A stretch of DNA of 64,000 nucleotides from Mesobacillus foraminis (GTDB lineage: Bacteria > Bacillota > Bacilli > Bacillales > Cytobacillaceae): NCBI RefSeq assembly GCF_004340465.1, contig NZ_SLVV01000004.1, positions 186,001-250,000 on the forward strand, read 5' to 3'. Shown here piece after piece: positions 54,067-63,511 of the stretch. The notes beneath the pieces were generated by a model. That model had not been told where the DNA came from. It saw only the letters and a program-made list of their open reading frames with translations, and did not search any database. The translations under genes were made by a program, and so were the position numbers. The stretch's first letter is position 1; the number at the start of each line of letters is the position of its first letter.

Positions 54067-54102
54067 ATTGTATTCAGCTAGAAACAGCCTGAATAGGACA
54101 AG
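54067..54102 (-). promoter_or_regulatory. SigE-like promoter with SpoIIID-like box, paralog D
   Basis: -10 AATACAAT (minus strand, 54067-54074); TAGGACAAGC at 54094-54103 fits WWRRACARNY fully; offset 29 bp. Confidence 0.55.
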
Positions 54103-54150
54103 CGTGCAATATTAACAAAAAAGGGCGTTTACCAAGAGTGAAATAAGGAA

Positions 54151-54185
54151 AAAAGGCATTTTCAGAGAGACTGAAAATGCCTTTT
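54151..54185 (-). terminator. terminator of the GNAT gene
   Basis: A perfect 14-bp stem AAAAGGCATTTTCA/TGAAAATGCCTTTT with a 7-nt loop, then T on the minus strand. It can act on both strands. Confidence 0.75.
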
Positions 54186-54276
54186 TCAAATAAAGCAATA
54201 CATATAAACTTCTATAACACCATATTATTGTTTTAATTAAAAATCCTAAGTTAATTCTATGTACACTCATAAACTG

Positions 54277-54774
54277 TTAAAAAATTTTCGACATATAGTA
54301 CTCATCGACAAATTCTCCATTTATGCACAGCGATTTTCTTTTCGTTCCCTCAACGACAAAACCCATTTTCTTGTAAAGTCTAATCCCTGCTTCATTAAGA
54401 GTCACGACAGTTAACTCAAGGCGTTCGATTTCGGCTCCCCTTCTCCATTCTTCTAAATGTTTAAATAGTTCTGTTCCAATTCCCCTGCCACGATATTCAT
54501 CCAGAATCCCAGTAACAAGATATACGGAGTGTTTGTTTCTTTTGGCAGTTCCGCCAATAGCCATTAAATACCCTATTAATTCATTGCCTTCTTCTGCAAC
54601 AAAAACGGTAGAATTGCCTACCTTCTTCATCTCTATTATTCTACTTTCCAGTTCCCGATCCCCACTCGTTCTCTCACCAGGCTCAAGAAGCATATACTTT
54701 GATTGCTTTTCAACCTCCTTAATTAGTTCCACCAAGGCTGCTGCTTCTCCCTTTTTTATCTCTCTAATCTTCAT
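54277..54774 (-). CDS. GNAT family N-acetyltransferase
   Basis: This 165-residue protein has the GNAT acetyl-CoA loop DEYRGRGIGTELFKHLEEW (RGxGIG) and a C-terminal NEAGIRLYKKMGFVVEGTKR typical of RimI/PhnO-like and polyamine-type acetyltransferases. GGAGGC precedes ATG 54774. Substrate unknown. Confidence 0.85.
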   Translation of the reverse strand: MKIREIKKGEAAALVELIKEVEKQSKYMLLEPGERTSGDRELESRIIEMKKVGNSTVFVAEEGNELIGYLMAIGGTAKRNKHSVYLVTGILDEYRGRGIGTELFKHLEEWRRGAEIERLELTVVTLNEAGIRLYKKMGFVVEGTKRKSLCINGEFVDEYYMSKIF

Positions 54775-54932
54775 TCCGCTGCCTCCATTTCTAGTACAAG
54801 GTTTTTATCACTTGGCTGTACGTAGCTGTAGCGTTTCCCATAAAGCTGGACATCACTGCGTTGATATTAAATGCAAAAAGCCCCATTTCTTTGTAACAGC
54901 CAAAGAATTGAGGACTTTAATTGCGCCCACCT

Positions 54933-55814
54933 TCATAATAACCACTCGCCTTGTGCGAGTTTTTCAACTCTTCCGCCAACCCGCACATCTATTTTTTCTC
55001 CATGTTCCTTTGCCTTTACAAACAACAAGGAGTTTCTGTTTATTTCATATCCCTGTTCCACCCTGATATGGATTTGGCTCTTGCCGAAAAATCGGTACTT
55101 TACTAAATAGGATCCCAAACAGCCGTTAGAACTCCCAGTGGCGGGATCTTCAGGAATACCGTAATAATCCGCAAAGTCACGGACGTTCACATCATTTTCA
55201 GGGTGATAGGTTTCAGGAGAGAAAACGATAATGCCTTTCGCTTCCGTGTGTTCAATCAGCTTATAATAGTTTTCCTTATTGATCATCACATTTTTGACAG
55301 CTTCCAATGACTTTAACGGGACGATGATCACAGGAAGTCCAGTAGAAACCTCCTGGACAGGATAATCCAAATTGAAATCTTTTCTGTCCAAATTTAAAAC
55401 CTCTGACATTTTATCGGCGTTTATGGTTTGTCCAAAAACAGGTATGCCTTGTTTCATCCAGATGACCTCCTCCTGATGATCGAAGGATACAGGCACCTCG
55501 CCGGCTTTAAGCTTTACCATCAATTCATCCTGGGGATTCTGGATTATTTCTCTTTGAATCACATAAGCGGTACCCAATACAGGATGCCCGGCAAAAGGGA
55601 CTTCTTCTTGGGGAGTAAATATCCGGACATCGTAACGGCTGTTTTGATTCCTATCCGATAAGATAAAAGTTGTTTCAGAAAAATTGACTTCCCTGGCAAT
55701 TTGCTGCATTTGTTGATCAGTAATTTCCTCAGCATCCCGAAAGACTGCCAGCTGATTGCCTGAATATTTGCCTTGAGAAAAGACATCCAGAATGTAATAG
55801 CGAAGTTTATTCAA
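54933..55814 (-). CDS. PhzF family isomerase-like protein
   Basis: This 293-residue protein has a two-domain PhzF/DapF fold. It contains DVFSQGKYSGNQLAVF near the N-terminus, NFSETTFIL with the catalytic-type Glu near 47, TPQEEVPFAGHPVLGTAYV and PATGSSNGCLGSYLV. The substrate of most members is unknown; phenazine synthesis is not implied, since no other phz gene is present. The start is TTG 55814 with AGGGAG upstream. Confidence 0.85.
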   Translation of the reverse strand: MNKLRYYILDVFSQGKYSGNQLAVFRDAEEITDQQMQQIAREVNFSETTFILSDRNQNSRYDVRIFTPQEEVPFAGHPVLGTAYVIQREIIQNPQDELMVKLKAGEVPVSFDHQEEVIWMKQGIPVFGQTINADKMSEVLNLDRKDFNLDYPVQEVSTGLPVIIVPLKSLEAVKNVMINKENYYKLIEHTEAKGIIVFSPETYHPENDVNVRDFADYYGIPEDPATGSSNGCLGSYLVKYRFFGKSQIHIRVEQGYEINRNSLLFVKAKEHGEKIDVRVGGRVEKLAQGEWLL

Positions 55815-55877
55815 GTATGGGTCTCCCTATCCAAATATTTAATTTCCCGCAATTCCAGAGAGGATTCACGTGCATGA

Positions 55878-56786
55878 TTACTGATTGAAATGGACTAACC
55901 TGGTATAAAACTCGTTCAGAAAATCGAAAAATAACTTTTCTGTGGGAAGCAATGCTCGCTGTGTCGGCCATATGATGCCCACTGTCCTTTTTACACTGTG
56001 CTCGTTTAATCGGACTTTTACGGTTGAATTGGGGATGTTATCAACTAATGTCACTTCCGGCATAAGAGCAATTCCCAATCCGGCCGAGACCAATCCCTTC
56101 AGCGCGTCGATATCGTCACCCTCAAAGGAAATAGTAGGTGAAAAACCATAATCATGGCAGGCATTTATCACCATATCACGGAATACATATCCTTCTGGCA
56201 ATACAACAAAAGGATCATCCTTCAGTTCTCTCAAATTGATACTATCTTTTTTTGCAAGTGGGTGGTGCAGAGGCAAAAGTGCCACTATGTTATCAGTGAA
56301 TAATATTTTCCGATGGACTTTTCGCTCTTCGCTTGGCGGCAAAGGAGCAATCATTGCCAGGTTAAAATCTCCTTTGACAACCCCTTCTATGAGCTCTTGA
56401 TACCGGGCCTGCTTTAAAATAAACTTCGCATCTGGATATTGTTTGCGGAATGCATAGATTGCAGTAGGCAATGTATGAGCAGCCAGGCTGATCGGGAAGG
56501 CTATACGAATCGTCCCTTTTTCCGGTGCCAGGTATTCCCTTACCTCCCTTTCAGCTTCATCAATTACATTTAATCCATGCTTCATGCGTTCCAGAAAGAT
56601 TTTTCCGATGGGAGTTAATTTTACATTCCTTCCCTCCCGGATAAAAAGATCTACACCCAATTCACTTTCCAGATTAAAGATCTGCCTGCTGACCGAAGAC
56701 TGGGCAACATGGAGGGCATCAGCGGCTTCCGTAACATGTTCTCTCTTTGCTACTTCAATAAAGTATCGTATTTGTCTAAGCTCCAC
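55878..56786 (-). CDS. LysR family regulator, GltC-like, divergent from gdhA
   Basis: About 302 residues from GTG 56786 (AAAGGGAAG upstream); the frame is open to an ATG at 56822 without a ribosome site. The start ELRQIRYFIEVAKREHVTEA and the later SAGLGIALMPEVTL and RTVGIIWPT closely follow B. subtilis GltC. GltC controls glutamate synthase with 2-oxoglutarate and glutamate as signals. Its position divergent from the glutamate dehydrogenase gene suggests gdhA is the target here. Confidence 0.85.
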   Translation of the reverse strand: MELRQIRYFIEVAKREHVTEAADALHVAQSSVSRQIFNLESELGVDLFIREGRNVKLTPIGKIFLERMKHGLNVIDEAEREVREYLAPEKGTIRIAFPISLAAHTLPTAIYAFRKQYPDAKFILKQARYQELIEGVVKGDFNLAMIAPLPPSEERKVHRKILFTDNIVALLPLHHPLAKKDSINLRELKDDPFVVLPEGYVFRDMVINACHDYGFSPTISFEGDDIDALKGLVSAGLGIALMPEVTLVDNIPNSTVKVRLNEHSVKRTVGIIWPTQRALLPTEKLFFDFLNEFYTRLVHFNQ

Positions 56787-56850
56787 TTTTTCTTCCCTTT
56801 CTTTTTCATGCGTAAAATGCATTGATTATATCGAATATTCATATTGAAGC

Positions 56851-56879
56851 GATTACTTATAAAAGTATAAGATGTAATC
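56851..56879. promoter_or_regulatory. nested dyad in the gltC-like/gdhA intergenic region
   Basis: CTTATA(AAAG)TATAAG (56856-56871) sits inside GATTAC/GTAATC arms (56851-56879). Its position, 65 bp from the LysR start and about 65-90 bp from the gdhA start, fits a LysR T-N11-A activation site. Confidence 0.55.
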
Positions 56880-56891
56880 ATGAAGATATGA

Positions 56892-58328
<1,437 letters not shown>

Positions 58329-58385
58329 CATTTGATTCCCTGTACACTAGGATCAGACCAGTCAATCCTTGAATAAAGATGCTAT

Positions 58386-58436
58386 AAAAGCTGACTCTAT
58401 ATCGTTGGAAGACGATAGAATGAGTCAGCTTTTTTA
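58386..58436 (+). terminator. terminator of gdhA
   Basis: AAAGCTGACTC and GAGTCAGCTTT with an inner ATCGT/ACGAT stem, then TTTTTT. Confidence 0.85.
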
Positions 58437-58594
58437 GTTGATTATGACTAACCTCCCCTTTCCTCCCGTTATTGCTGAATCATCAACAGTTTCCCGCTTG
58501 CAGCTTCGCTGAAATGATGATCCATGAATATTTGCTTTACTAAATAAACACAATAGGATGGTGCCCAGCACGGATTAATTAATTCCCGGATATT

Positions 58595-58726
58595 TTACCC
58601 CCAGAGAGCATCCAAAGTGGAAAAGCAAACAAAATCACCCGATTTAATCGTTAAAACTGGCTGCAGACTTTTCGAAAAGTATCCGTGCAACGTCTCGTCA
58701 TTGGGATGGATATAGTAGGTAGTCAA
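58595..58726 (-). pseudogene. N-terminal fragment of an acetamidase/formamidase-type gene
   Basis: From TTG 58726, with AAAGGAG seven bases upstream, 43 codons read YYIHPNDETLHGYFSKSLQP, then VLTIKSGDFVCFSTLDALWG, then a stop. This matches the first beta strands of FmdA/AmdA family amidases (about 300 residues), including the usual DETLHG, SGD and TLDA-WG positions. Nothing downstream in any frame continues the family. The intact ribosome site suggests recent truncation. The 58442-58594 stretch holds no gene. Confidence 0.55.
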
Positions 58727-58834
58727 TCAATTACTCCTTTACTTTTTATCTATTGTCATTAAAAAGAACAAACTTCAGATTTCCAATGTAGGATCATTGC
58801 CTGATCTTTCATAGGAGGCAATCATACTAAATGT

Positions 58835-59415
58835 TCATGTCGAAGCTAAATAATGATATACCTCGTCAATCCAGGCCCCTTTTTCATCCGCGAGCAACGT
58901 ATTCCACCCCAAAATCCTTGCCTCATTGAAGTTTTTTTCTTGATCGTCAACATATAAGATATTCTTGGATTTTAATTCCATCTTAACTTTTGCATAGATT
59001 TCGGGTTGTGGCTTACAACAGCCTGCCTCACTCGAAATCGTGATGCTTTTCAAGTATCCTTGAATGGGCTGCAGGATAGGTTCTACCCATTCAACGCGGT
59101 GATTGCTTAATATATGAATATTTGCGTATTCGCTCCAATTTCGAATCTCTATTGATGTCGGCAGTGGATGGATAAAAGAGAGCAGCAATTGCTTTGTATC
59201 CTTTAGTGGAATATAGAACTCTCCCCCATTTTGTACCAGAATTCTCTTTCCTCAAGCTGTCCAGTCCATAAATCGTAACGTACGTCGTTTTTAAATTTTT
59301 GCAGTTTCTTTTCAGGAAGGTTATATTTTGAGGCGAGCGCCTCCCAGAAAAAAGGTGAGAAATTGGTCGCAACTACACCGGCAAGGTCTAAAATTAAATC
59401 TGGTTTGGGAGACAT
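58835..59415 (-). pseudogene. HAD superfamily hydrolase gene broken by a frameshift
   Basis: The first part (59415 to 59203) has the HAD motif DLILDLAGVVATN and ends REFWYKMG. The second part (58835-59188) continues in another frame with IHILSNHRVEW, KPQPEIYAKVK and ILYVDDQEKNFNEARILGW, motifs II-IV. Adding one G to the G5 run at 59223-59227 restores EFWYKMGGEFYIPLKDTKQL and one protein of about 193 residues. Motif I has Ala where most HAD phosphatases have the second Asp, as in YihX/epoxide-hydrolase-type members (which carry Gly there). Confidence 0.75.
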
Positions 59416-59521
59416 CTATTATCACCTTATCTATGTATCTCTTTTTTAACTAAATATTTTTGATATTATTATAAATGTTTTAACAGGAATTGAAACAAAC
59501 TTTTTAGTCGATGTCTGAAAA

Positions 59522-59545
59522 AAAAGGCTGCAACAGCAACCTTTT
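59522..59545 (-). terminator. terminator downstream of the sigM operon
   Basis: AAAAGGCTGC(AACA)GCAACCTTTT, with TTTTTTT on the minus strand. The remaining 59546-59758 holds no gene. Confidence 0.65.
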
Positions 59546-59758
59546 CCTTTATCCATATAAAACTACAACCTGTCTGGCTATGTCTAGAAGTCAAGAAAAG
59601 GTGATTACTTTACATTTATAGTAATTATCACCTATAAATAAAAGCTAACACTGGTAAATTTATAGAAATTTTTAAAGGTTAGGATACATCCGGGAGCCGA
59701 AAATCATTTATGGTTAAAATCTCGCTCTTTCATCATAACTATAAAACCTCCTTAACCA

Positions 59759-60061
59759 CTATGGCTTCGCATTAATGGTCCACGACAGGCCAAACATCAT
59801 GAAAGTAAATACCAGGATAAACAGATTAAGACCAATTCCCCACCATGCATACATGCGTGACCGATTTCTGGTAACCAGGCCAAAAACTCCGAGGAACAAT
59901 CCCAGCAGCGGCAGCTTAACTAACATAGTATCAGGAAAGACGTCAGTTTCAATGAGCATTGATGCATTCAGTCCTGCGAGGGCCATTATCCCACCTAAAA
60001 AAGACACAAACCCGGTTGCTGTCTGTAATTTTCTTTTAACCCTTGTTATTTCCAATTCCAT
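59759..60061 (-). CDS. yhdK: YhdK-like membrane co-anti-sigma protein
   Basis: This 100-residue protein has three transmembrane segments (SFLGGIMALAGLNASMLI, LPLLGLFLGVFGLVT, IGLNLFILVFTFMMFG). Size and position, directly after the YhdL-like gene with a 16-bp overlap, match B. subtilis YhdK, which with YhdL holds SigM inactive. Sequence identity cannot be measured here; the call rests on operon order and topology. Confidence 0.7.
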   Translation of the reverse strand: MELEITRVKRKLQTATGFVSFLGGIMALAGLNASMLIETDVFPDTMLVKLPLLGLFLGVFGLVTRNRSRMYAWWGIGLNLFILVFTFMMFGLSWTINAKP

Positions 60062-61083
60062 AGCTTTACTTCCCCTACTTTCATTGCTCGAATTTCCTCG
60101 ATTTGTTCAAGCTTTCTCAATTCAGGTGTTGGACCAGTGACAACAGCGCCATACACTTCAATCCCGTTTGCTTTTAAAAACGCCAGCCTTTTGGTCATGT
60201 CCAATGATTTTGCTCTTGCAACTTTTTCAGAAACAATTTCATTTTCTTCCAGCAGGGCCAGTATATCCATAAATACTTCTTGATTGGTTTGATCCCTGCC
60301 ATTAAAAGGGGACCAAGTGGTGGTATCGATCTGAGCTGGGTAACCAATCGGCGCAATCGGAATCCCTTCGCCATCTGTTTGTTTTGCTTCCAACCCTGTA
60401 TGAACTGCCAGCCATTGGACCTCCGTTTCTGTTGGCAGGAACTCTTCTATTTCTTCAGGGTCCATTAAGTTCGAAAATGATAGGTATACTTCAGCCACCG
60501 TTCCATTAGGAAGCCCTTTAAGCATATTCCATTCACCACTAACGCTAAATGGGATATTAGCTTTCGGATGAAGCATATTTTCCGTTTCACCAGTGGGATT
60601 TTCCGGCAACGGACGTTCGAGGACCATATTCTTCTTAGGAAAAGCTGGCTGATCAAGGGCAAAATAAATATCATAGTCACCGGCCTTATAATCCTGTTTC
60701 CCAATTCGTTTATAAACATCAAAAAAGATATTCATTGAAAAGAAACCAATATCATCTTCTATTTCCATTTCCTCAATACTGATATTGGGCTCTGTTACAT
60801 AAATGGTTTTGGAAGTAACCTCGATCAGATGGTCAGCTCTTCCCCCTATTGCATAATACAAGTATGAAAGCAATGTCATCACCGGCAGGATAAGAAGCAG
60901 TATTGCTACACTGATCATAACATTGGTGATACGCGCTGCAGTTCTTCCTCTAGCAACAATTTGTCTTTGTTCCTCCACGGAAATTGAAAAACTGCTGTCC
61001 ATTTCCTCTTTGGTATTTGTTATGTAAGCTTTATAGAGTTTGTCGTCATTATTACGGTTCTCTATAGAATCATTGTCCTTCAT
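60046..61083 (-). CDS. yhdL: YhdL-like anti-sigma factor
   Basis: This 345-residue protein has a cytosolic N-terminus (EEQRQIVARGRTAARITNVM) that leads into one membrane helix at about 52-80 (MISVAILLLILPVMTLLSYL). A large extracytoplasmic sigma-regulator domain follows. Length and layout match B. subtilis YhdL (358). It overlaps the sigma gene by 14 bp and the yhdK-like gene by 16 bp, so the three are translationally coupled. Confidence 0.82.
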   Translation of the reverse strand: MKDNDSIENRNNDDKLYKAYITNTKEEMDSSFSISVEEQRQIVARGRTAARITNVMISVAILLLILPVMTLLSYLYYAIGGRADHLIEVTSKTIYVTEPNISIEEMEIEDDIGFFSMNIFFDVYKRIGKQDYKAGDYDIYFALDQPAFPKKNMVLERPLPENPTGETENMLHPKANIPFSVSGEWNMLKGLPNGTVAEVYLSFSNLMDPEEIEEFLPTETEVQWLAVHTGLEAKQTDGEGIPIAPIGYPAQIDTTTWSPFNGRDQTNQEVFMDILALLEENEIVSEKVARAKSLDMTKRLAFLKANGIEVYGAVVTGPTPELRKLEQIEEIRAMKVGEVKLWNWK

Positions 61084-61573
61084 CCCTGCTCATCCTCTCT
61101 TTAACCAAGGCCAGAAGTTTCTTCCTTCCCCTGAATAAATGACTTTTAAAAGTGTTTAAGTTTAAACCTAGTATCTTGGCTGCTTCCTGGTATGGAAGCC
61201 CGTGCAGATCACATAAAACCACCGCGTGCTTTTCCATCTCCTTTAACACTCCAAGGTCTTCAAATAAAAGTCTAAGGGACTCTTTTTCCAAAACACTTTT
61301 CTCTGGAGTTCTTTGATTGGGGACGATATGCTTCTCCATTTGACTTTCGATGTGTACTCGTTTGCTTTTCCTCTGATAGTCAATAAAAGCATGATACGCC
61401 ACTTTAAACAGCCATGCTTTTATATTCACGATCTCATCTTCCTCCAGAGCTATAAATGCCCGGTAATAAGCCTCTTGAACGAGATCTTCAGCCATATAAT
61501 GGTCCTTGGAAAGGGAATACAAATAGCGGTATAAGTCATTTATATACATCTTATAAATATCTTCAAGCTGCAC
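61070..61573 (-). CDS. sigM: ECF sigma factor, SigM-like
   Basis: About 167 residues. Sigma region 2 is at about 5-70 (YKMYINDLYRYLYSLSKDHY, MAEDLVQEAYYRAF), region 4 at about 105-160 (LPYQEAAKILGLNLNTFKSH). The N-terminus follows B. subtilis SigM (IYQMYMNDVYRF...MAEDL-like), which directs the cell-envelope stress response. I choose GTG 61573 because GGAAGGGGG is six bases upstream; an ATG at 61579 touches it. A SigM-type promoter precedes it, so autoregulation is likely. Confidence 0.85.
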   Translation of the reverse strand: MQLEDIYKMYINDLYRYLYSLSKDHYMAEDLVQEAYYRAFIALEEDEIVNIKAWLFKVAYHAFIDYQRKSKRVHIESQMEKHIVPNQRTPEKSVLEKESLRLLFEDLGVLKEMEKHAVVLCDLHGLPYQEAAKILGLNLNTFKSHLFRGRKKLLALVKERMSRDEGQ

Positions 61574-61596
61574 TTTCATCCCCCTTCCATCTAAAC

Positions 61597-61622
61597 CACG
61601 TTTCAGTTACCAAAAAAGTTGC
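61597..61622 (-). promoter_or_regulatory. candidate ECF autoregulatory promoter
   Basis: On the minus strand GCAAC, 17 bp, CGTG; the SigM-type consensus is GAAAC-N16/17-CGTC. Confidence 0.5.
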
Positions 61623-61765
61623 AAATTTTAACAAATTTATAAGAATTGAAGGTTAGATACCCTTCTTTATTAAAGCTGGAAGATTATTAGCTTAAATGGT
61701 TATCCTTAATTGACTCGTTGCTAAGGCGAATTCTTTCAAATAATATTTTCAAAAAAGAATCAGAA

Positions 61766-61795
61766 AGTGCATAATCCACGAATGGATTATGCACT
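61766..61795. repeat. perfect 13-bp stem-loop
   Basis: AGTGCATAATCCA(CGAA)TGGATTATGCACT with a tetraloop. T-rich on both flanks, so it may terminate in either direction; no intact gene adjoins it. Confidence 0.6.
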
Positions 61796-61799
61796 CAAC

Positions 61800-62624
61800 G
61801 TGTTTTTAATATAAGAGCTTAGCTTTTAATCAGCCGATCTTCTATTTTACTATTGTAAGAGTATTTCCCCATAAAGTTTATTTCCGTTATCAAAAATCAC
61901 GACCATTTCTTCCTGTGTTTTTCCATCCTGGCCGTTTTATGTCTCAATAACCTGTTTTCTGTCGAACTTTAGATATAGTCTCTTTTCACTTTGATTTTAT
62001 TCAACTCCCTCTAAAGCTGTGTTATTGAATACCCGCTGGACGGTTTTAATTGATTCCAATTCTAGATGATCCAGACTGAAAAGCCCGACATGAACCATTA
62101 AGGAAGGTGCCTTCCTATTCAGGTTCAAAGTATCAGGAATGATAGTTAATTATGCATGAATCGCTGCATACAACTCAGGGACCGGAAGTTTCTCCATCCC
62201 CCGGCCCAAATAAAAACTGGTATGCGGCGGCTGATTGTATTCTACGTTCTGTCAGAATGCCCAAGCGGTTTACGCGGTCATTCATTAAGGTATACAATTT
62301 ATGTTTCGCTAGCTCCGATGTGGTATAAATCCGCAAGCCCTGGCTGTCCTCGGATCTCCCATATAGCTTCTTCTCTCCAATCTCCAAGAACCCTTGAGGG
62401 CTTGGTGTTCCATTAGTTGTATTATTGGAAACCGTTCCTTCAGCGGTCAGGAAGTTGACTGTAGTCTCGTTTTGAATGGGATATCCGTTAACCTTCCCTA
62501 TGACCGTCTTTGGTGGAGAATGGCTCGAAAATAAAAACCCGCAGCATTTACCGTTGAAAAACTTTCTATATGTATGTTTTATGGCCTTGTGGTCCCGGCT
62601 ATTCGTGGCTGACCACAGTGTTTC
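61800..62624 (-). other. decayed coding sequence
   Basis: A 33-codon ORF (62098 to 61997; MVHVGLFSLDHLELESIKTV) and a stop-free stretch of 149 codons (62178-62624) look protein-like but lack plausible starts. The latter contains TTNGTPSPQGFLEIGEKKLY, faintly like the GTPTPxG strand of L,D-transpeptidases, but no HGC motif follows. It is in frame with the stop of the next gene upstream. Read as remnants, not genes. Confidence 0.35.
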
Positions 62625-63095
62625 TTAAATTAGCTTGCCATTCTCGTCATATGCATTGATTTTAATAGGCTTATTTAACTCGTAGTTTTCAAAAATGGAG
62701 TACCATACCCATAGATGATCATGGATTTTTATTCGTTTTGGTTGAATGTCATGTTCACTGGCAATCGAGATGGTTTTGACCTCGCTGGTCGATACCCCAA
62801 TAATCATCGAAAATTTCTCCTGGGGCTCATAATGGGCTTTCCAAAGGATGGGCTCCCGGAACTCCTTAAGCTGCGTAAAATCCAATGTGCTCATCACCGA
62901 TTTGATTTTAGAAAATTTATTATTGGTAAGCACAGTCATTAAACCCAATTCTCCCTCATAGAATACGAGATGTGCATCACGATCCACATAGTGAACATTG
63001 CGGCATTCACCGTGCTGTTTGGAGATCACCGTGCATACTCTTTCCTCTAGCGCTGCCGATGATCTTGTGAATGAAAAACATAACGCTATGACCAT
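62625..63095 (-). CDS. secreted protein of unknown function
   Basis: 156 residues from ATG 63095, ending IKINAYDENGKLI. The frame is open a further 12 codons upstream, KTFITLLYLG, giving a better signal peptide together with MVIALCFSFTRSSAA. Only ATA (63131) or ACG stands eight bases after the GGGGG site there. So either a start codon has mutated, or a rare start is used. The mature part has the pattern CTVISKQHGECRNVHYVDRD and AHLVFYEGELGLMTVL. No family recognised. Confidence 0.5.
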   Translation of the reverse strand: MVIALCFSFTRSSAALEERVCTVISKQHGECRNVHYVDRDAHLVFYEGELGLMTVLTNNKFSKIKSVMSTLDFTQLKEFREPILWKAHYEPQEKFSMIIGVSTSEVKTISIASEHDIQPKRIKIHDHLWVWYSIFENYELNKPIKINAYDENGKLI

Positions 63096-63131
63096 TCCTA
63101 GGTAAAGTAAAGTGATAAAGGTTTTCGATAT

Positions 63132-63470
63132 CGTTTACACCCCCATAATATATGTCTCAGCATATTTGCCTTTCCCGTAGCCTTTAATGGAAAAAAGAGA
63201 TTTTACGCAAACGATTCCACCAGCAATTGAGAAAATACATTTACACTACAAGAAAAGTAAAAAAGCAGTCAATTAATCTGCAGCCATCCACTAGAACAAA
63301 ACCTATAAAAAGTTGTCCGCTCGTTTTTCTCAATAAATATTACGGTTTTTCTGCGTCTAAAGATTCATTGTTTTCTTAAAAAAACCATTAAATTACATAA
63401 ATTCAACTTATATCAGTAAAGAATTTTGCTCCTACAGTGAATATGGAGTCATTAGGTTGCGTCTTTAATA
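63132..63470. other. intergenic, nothing supported
   Basis: AT-rich, no ORF with a ribosome site. It should hold the promoter of the secreted-protein gene. Confidence 0.4.
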
Positions 63471-63497
63471 AAAGCCGCCTTCAATGGTGGCGGCTTT
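63471..63497 (-). terminator. terminator of the effector-binding-domain gene
   Basis: AAAGCCGCC(TTCAATGGT)GGCGGCTTT, then TTATT on the minus strand. Confidence 0.75.
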
Positions 63498-63511
63498 ATC
63501 TTGAGATCCTT

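Noticed and set aside
54933-55814. Phenazine biosynthesis gene
   Set aside because: PhzF-like proteins are widespread isomerase-like enzymes and no other phz genes are present.
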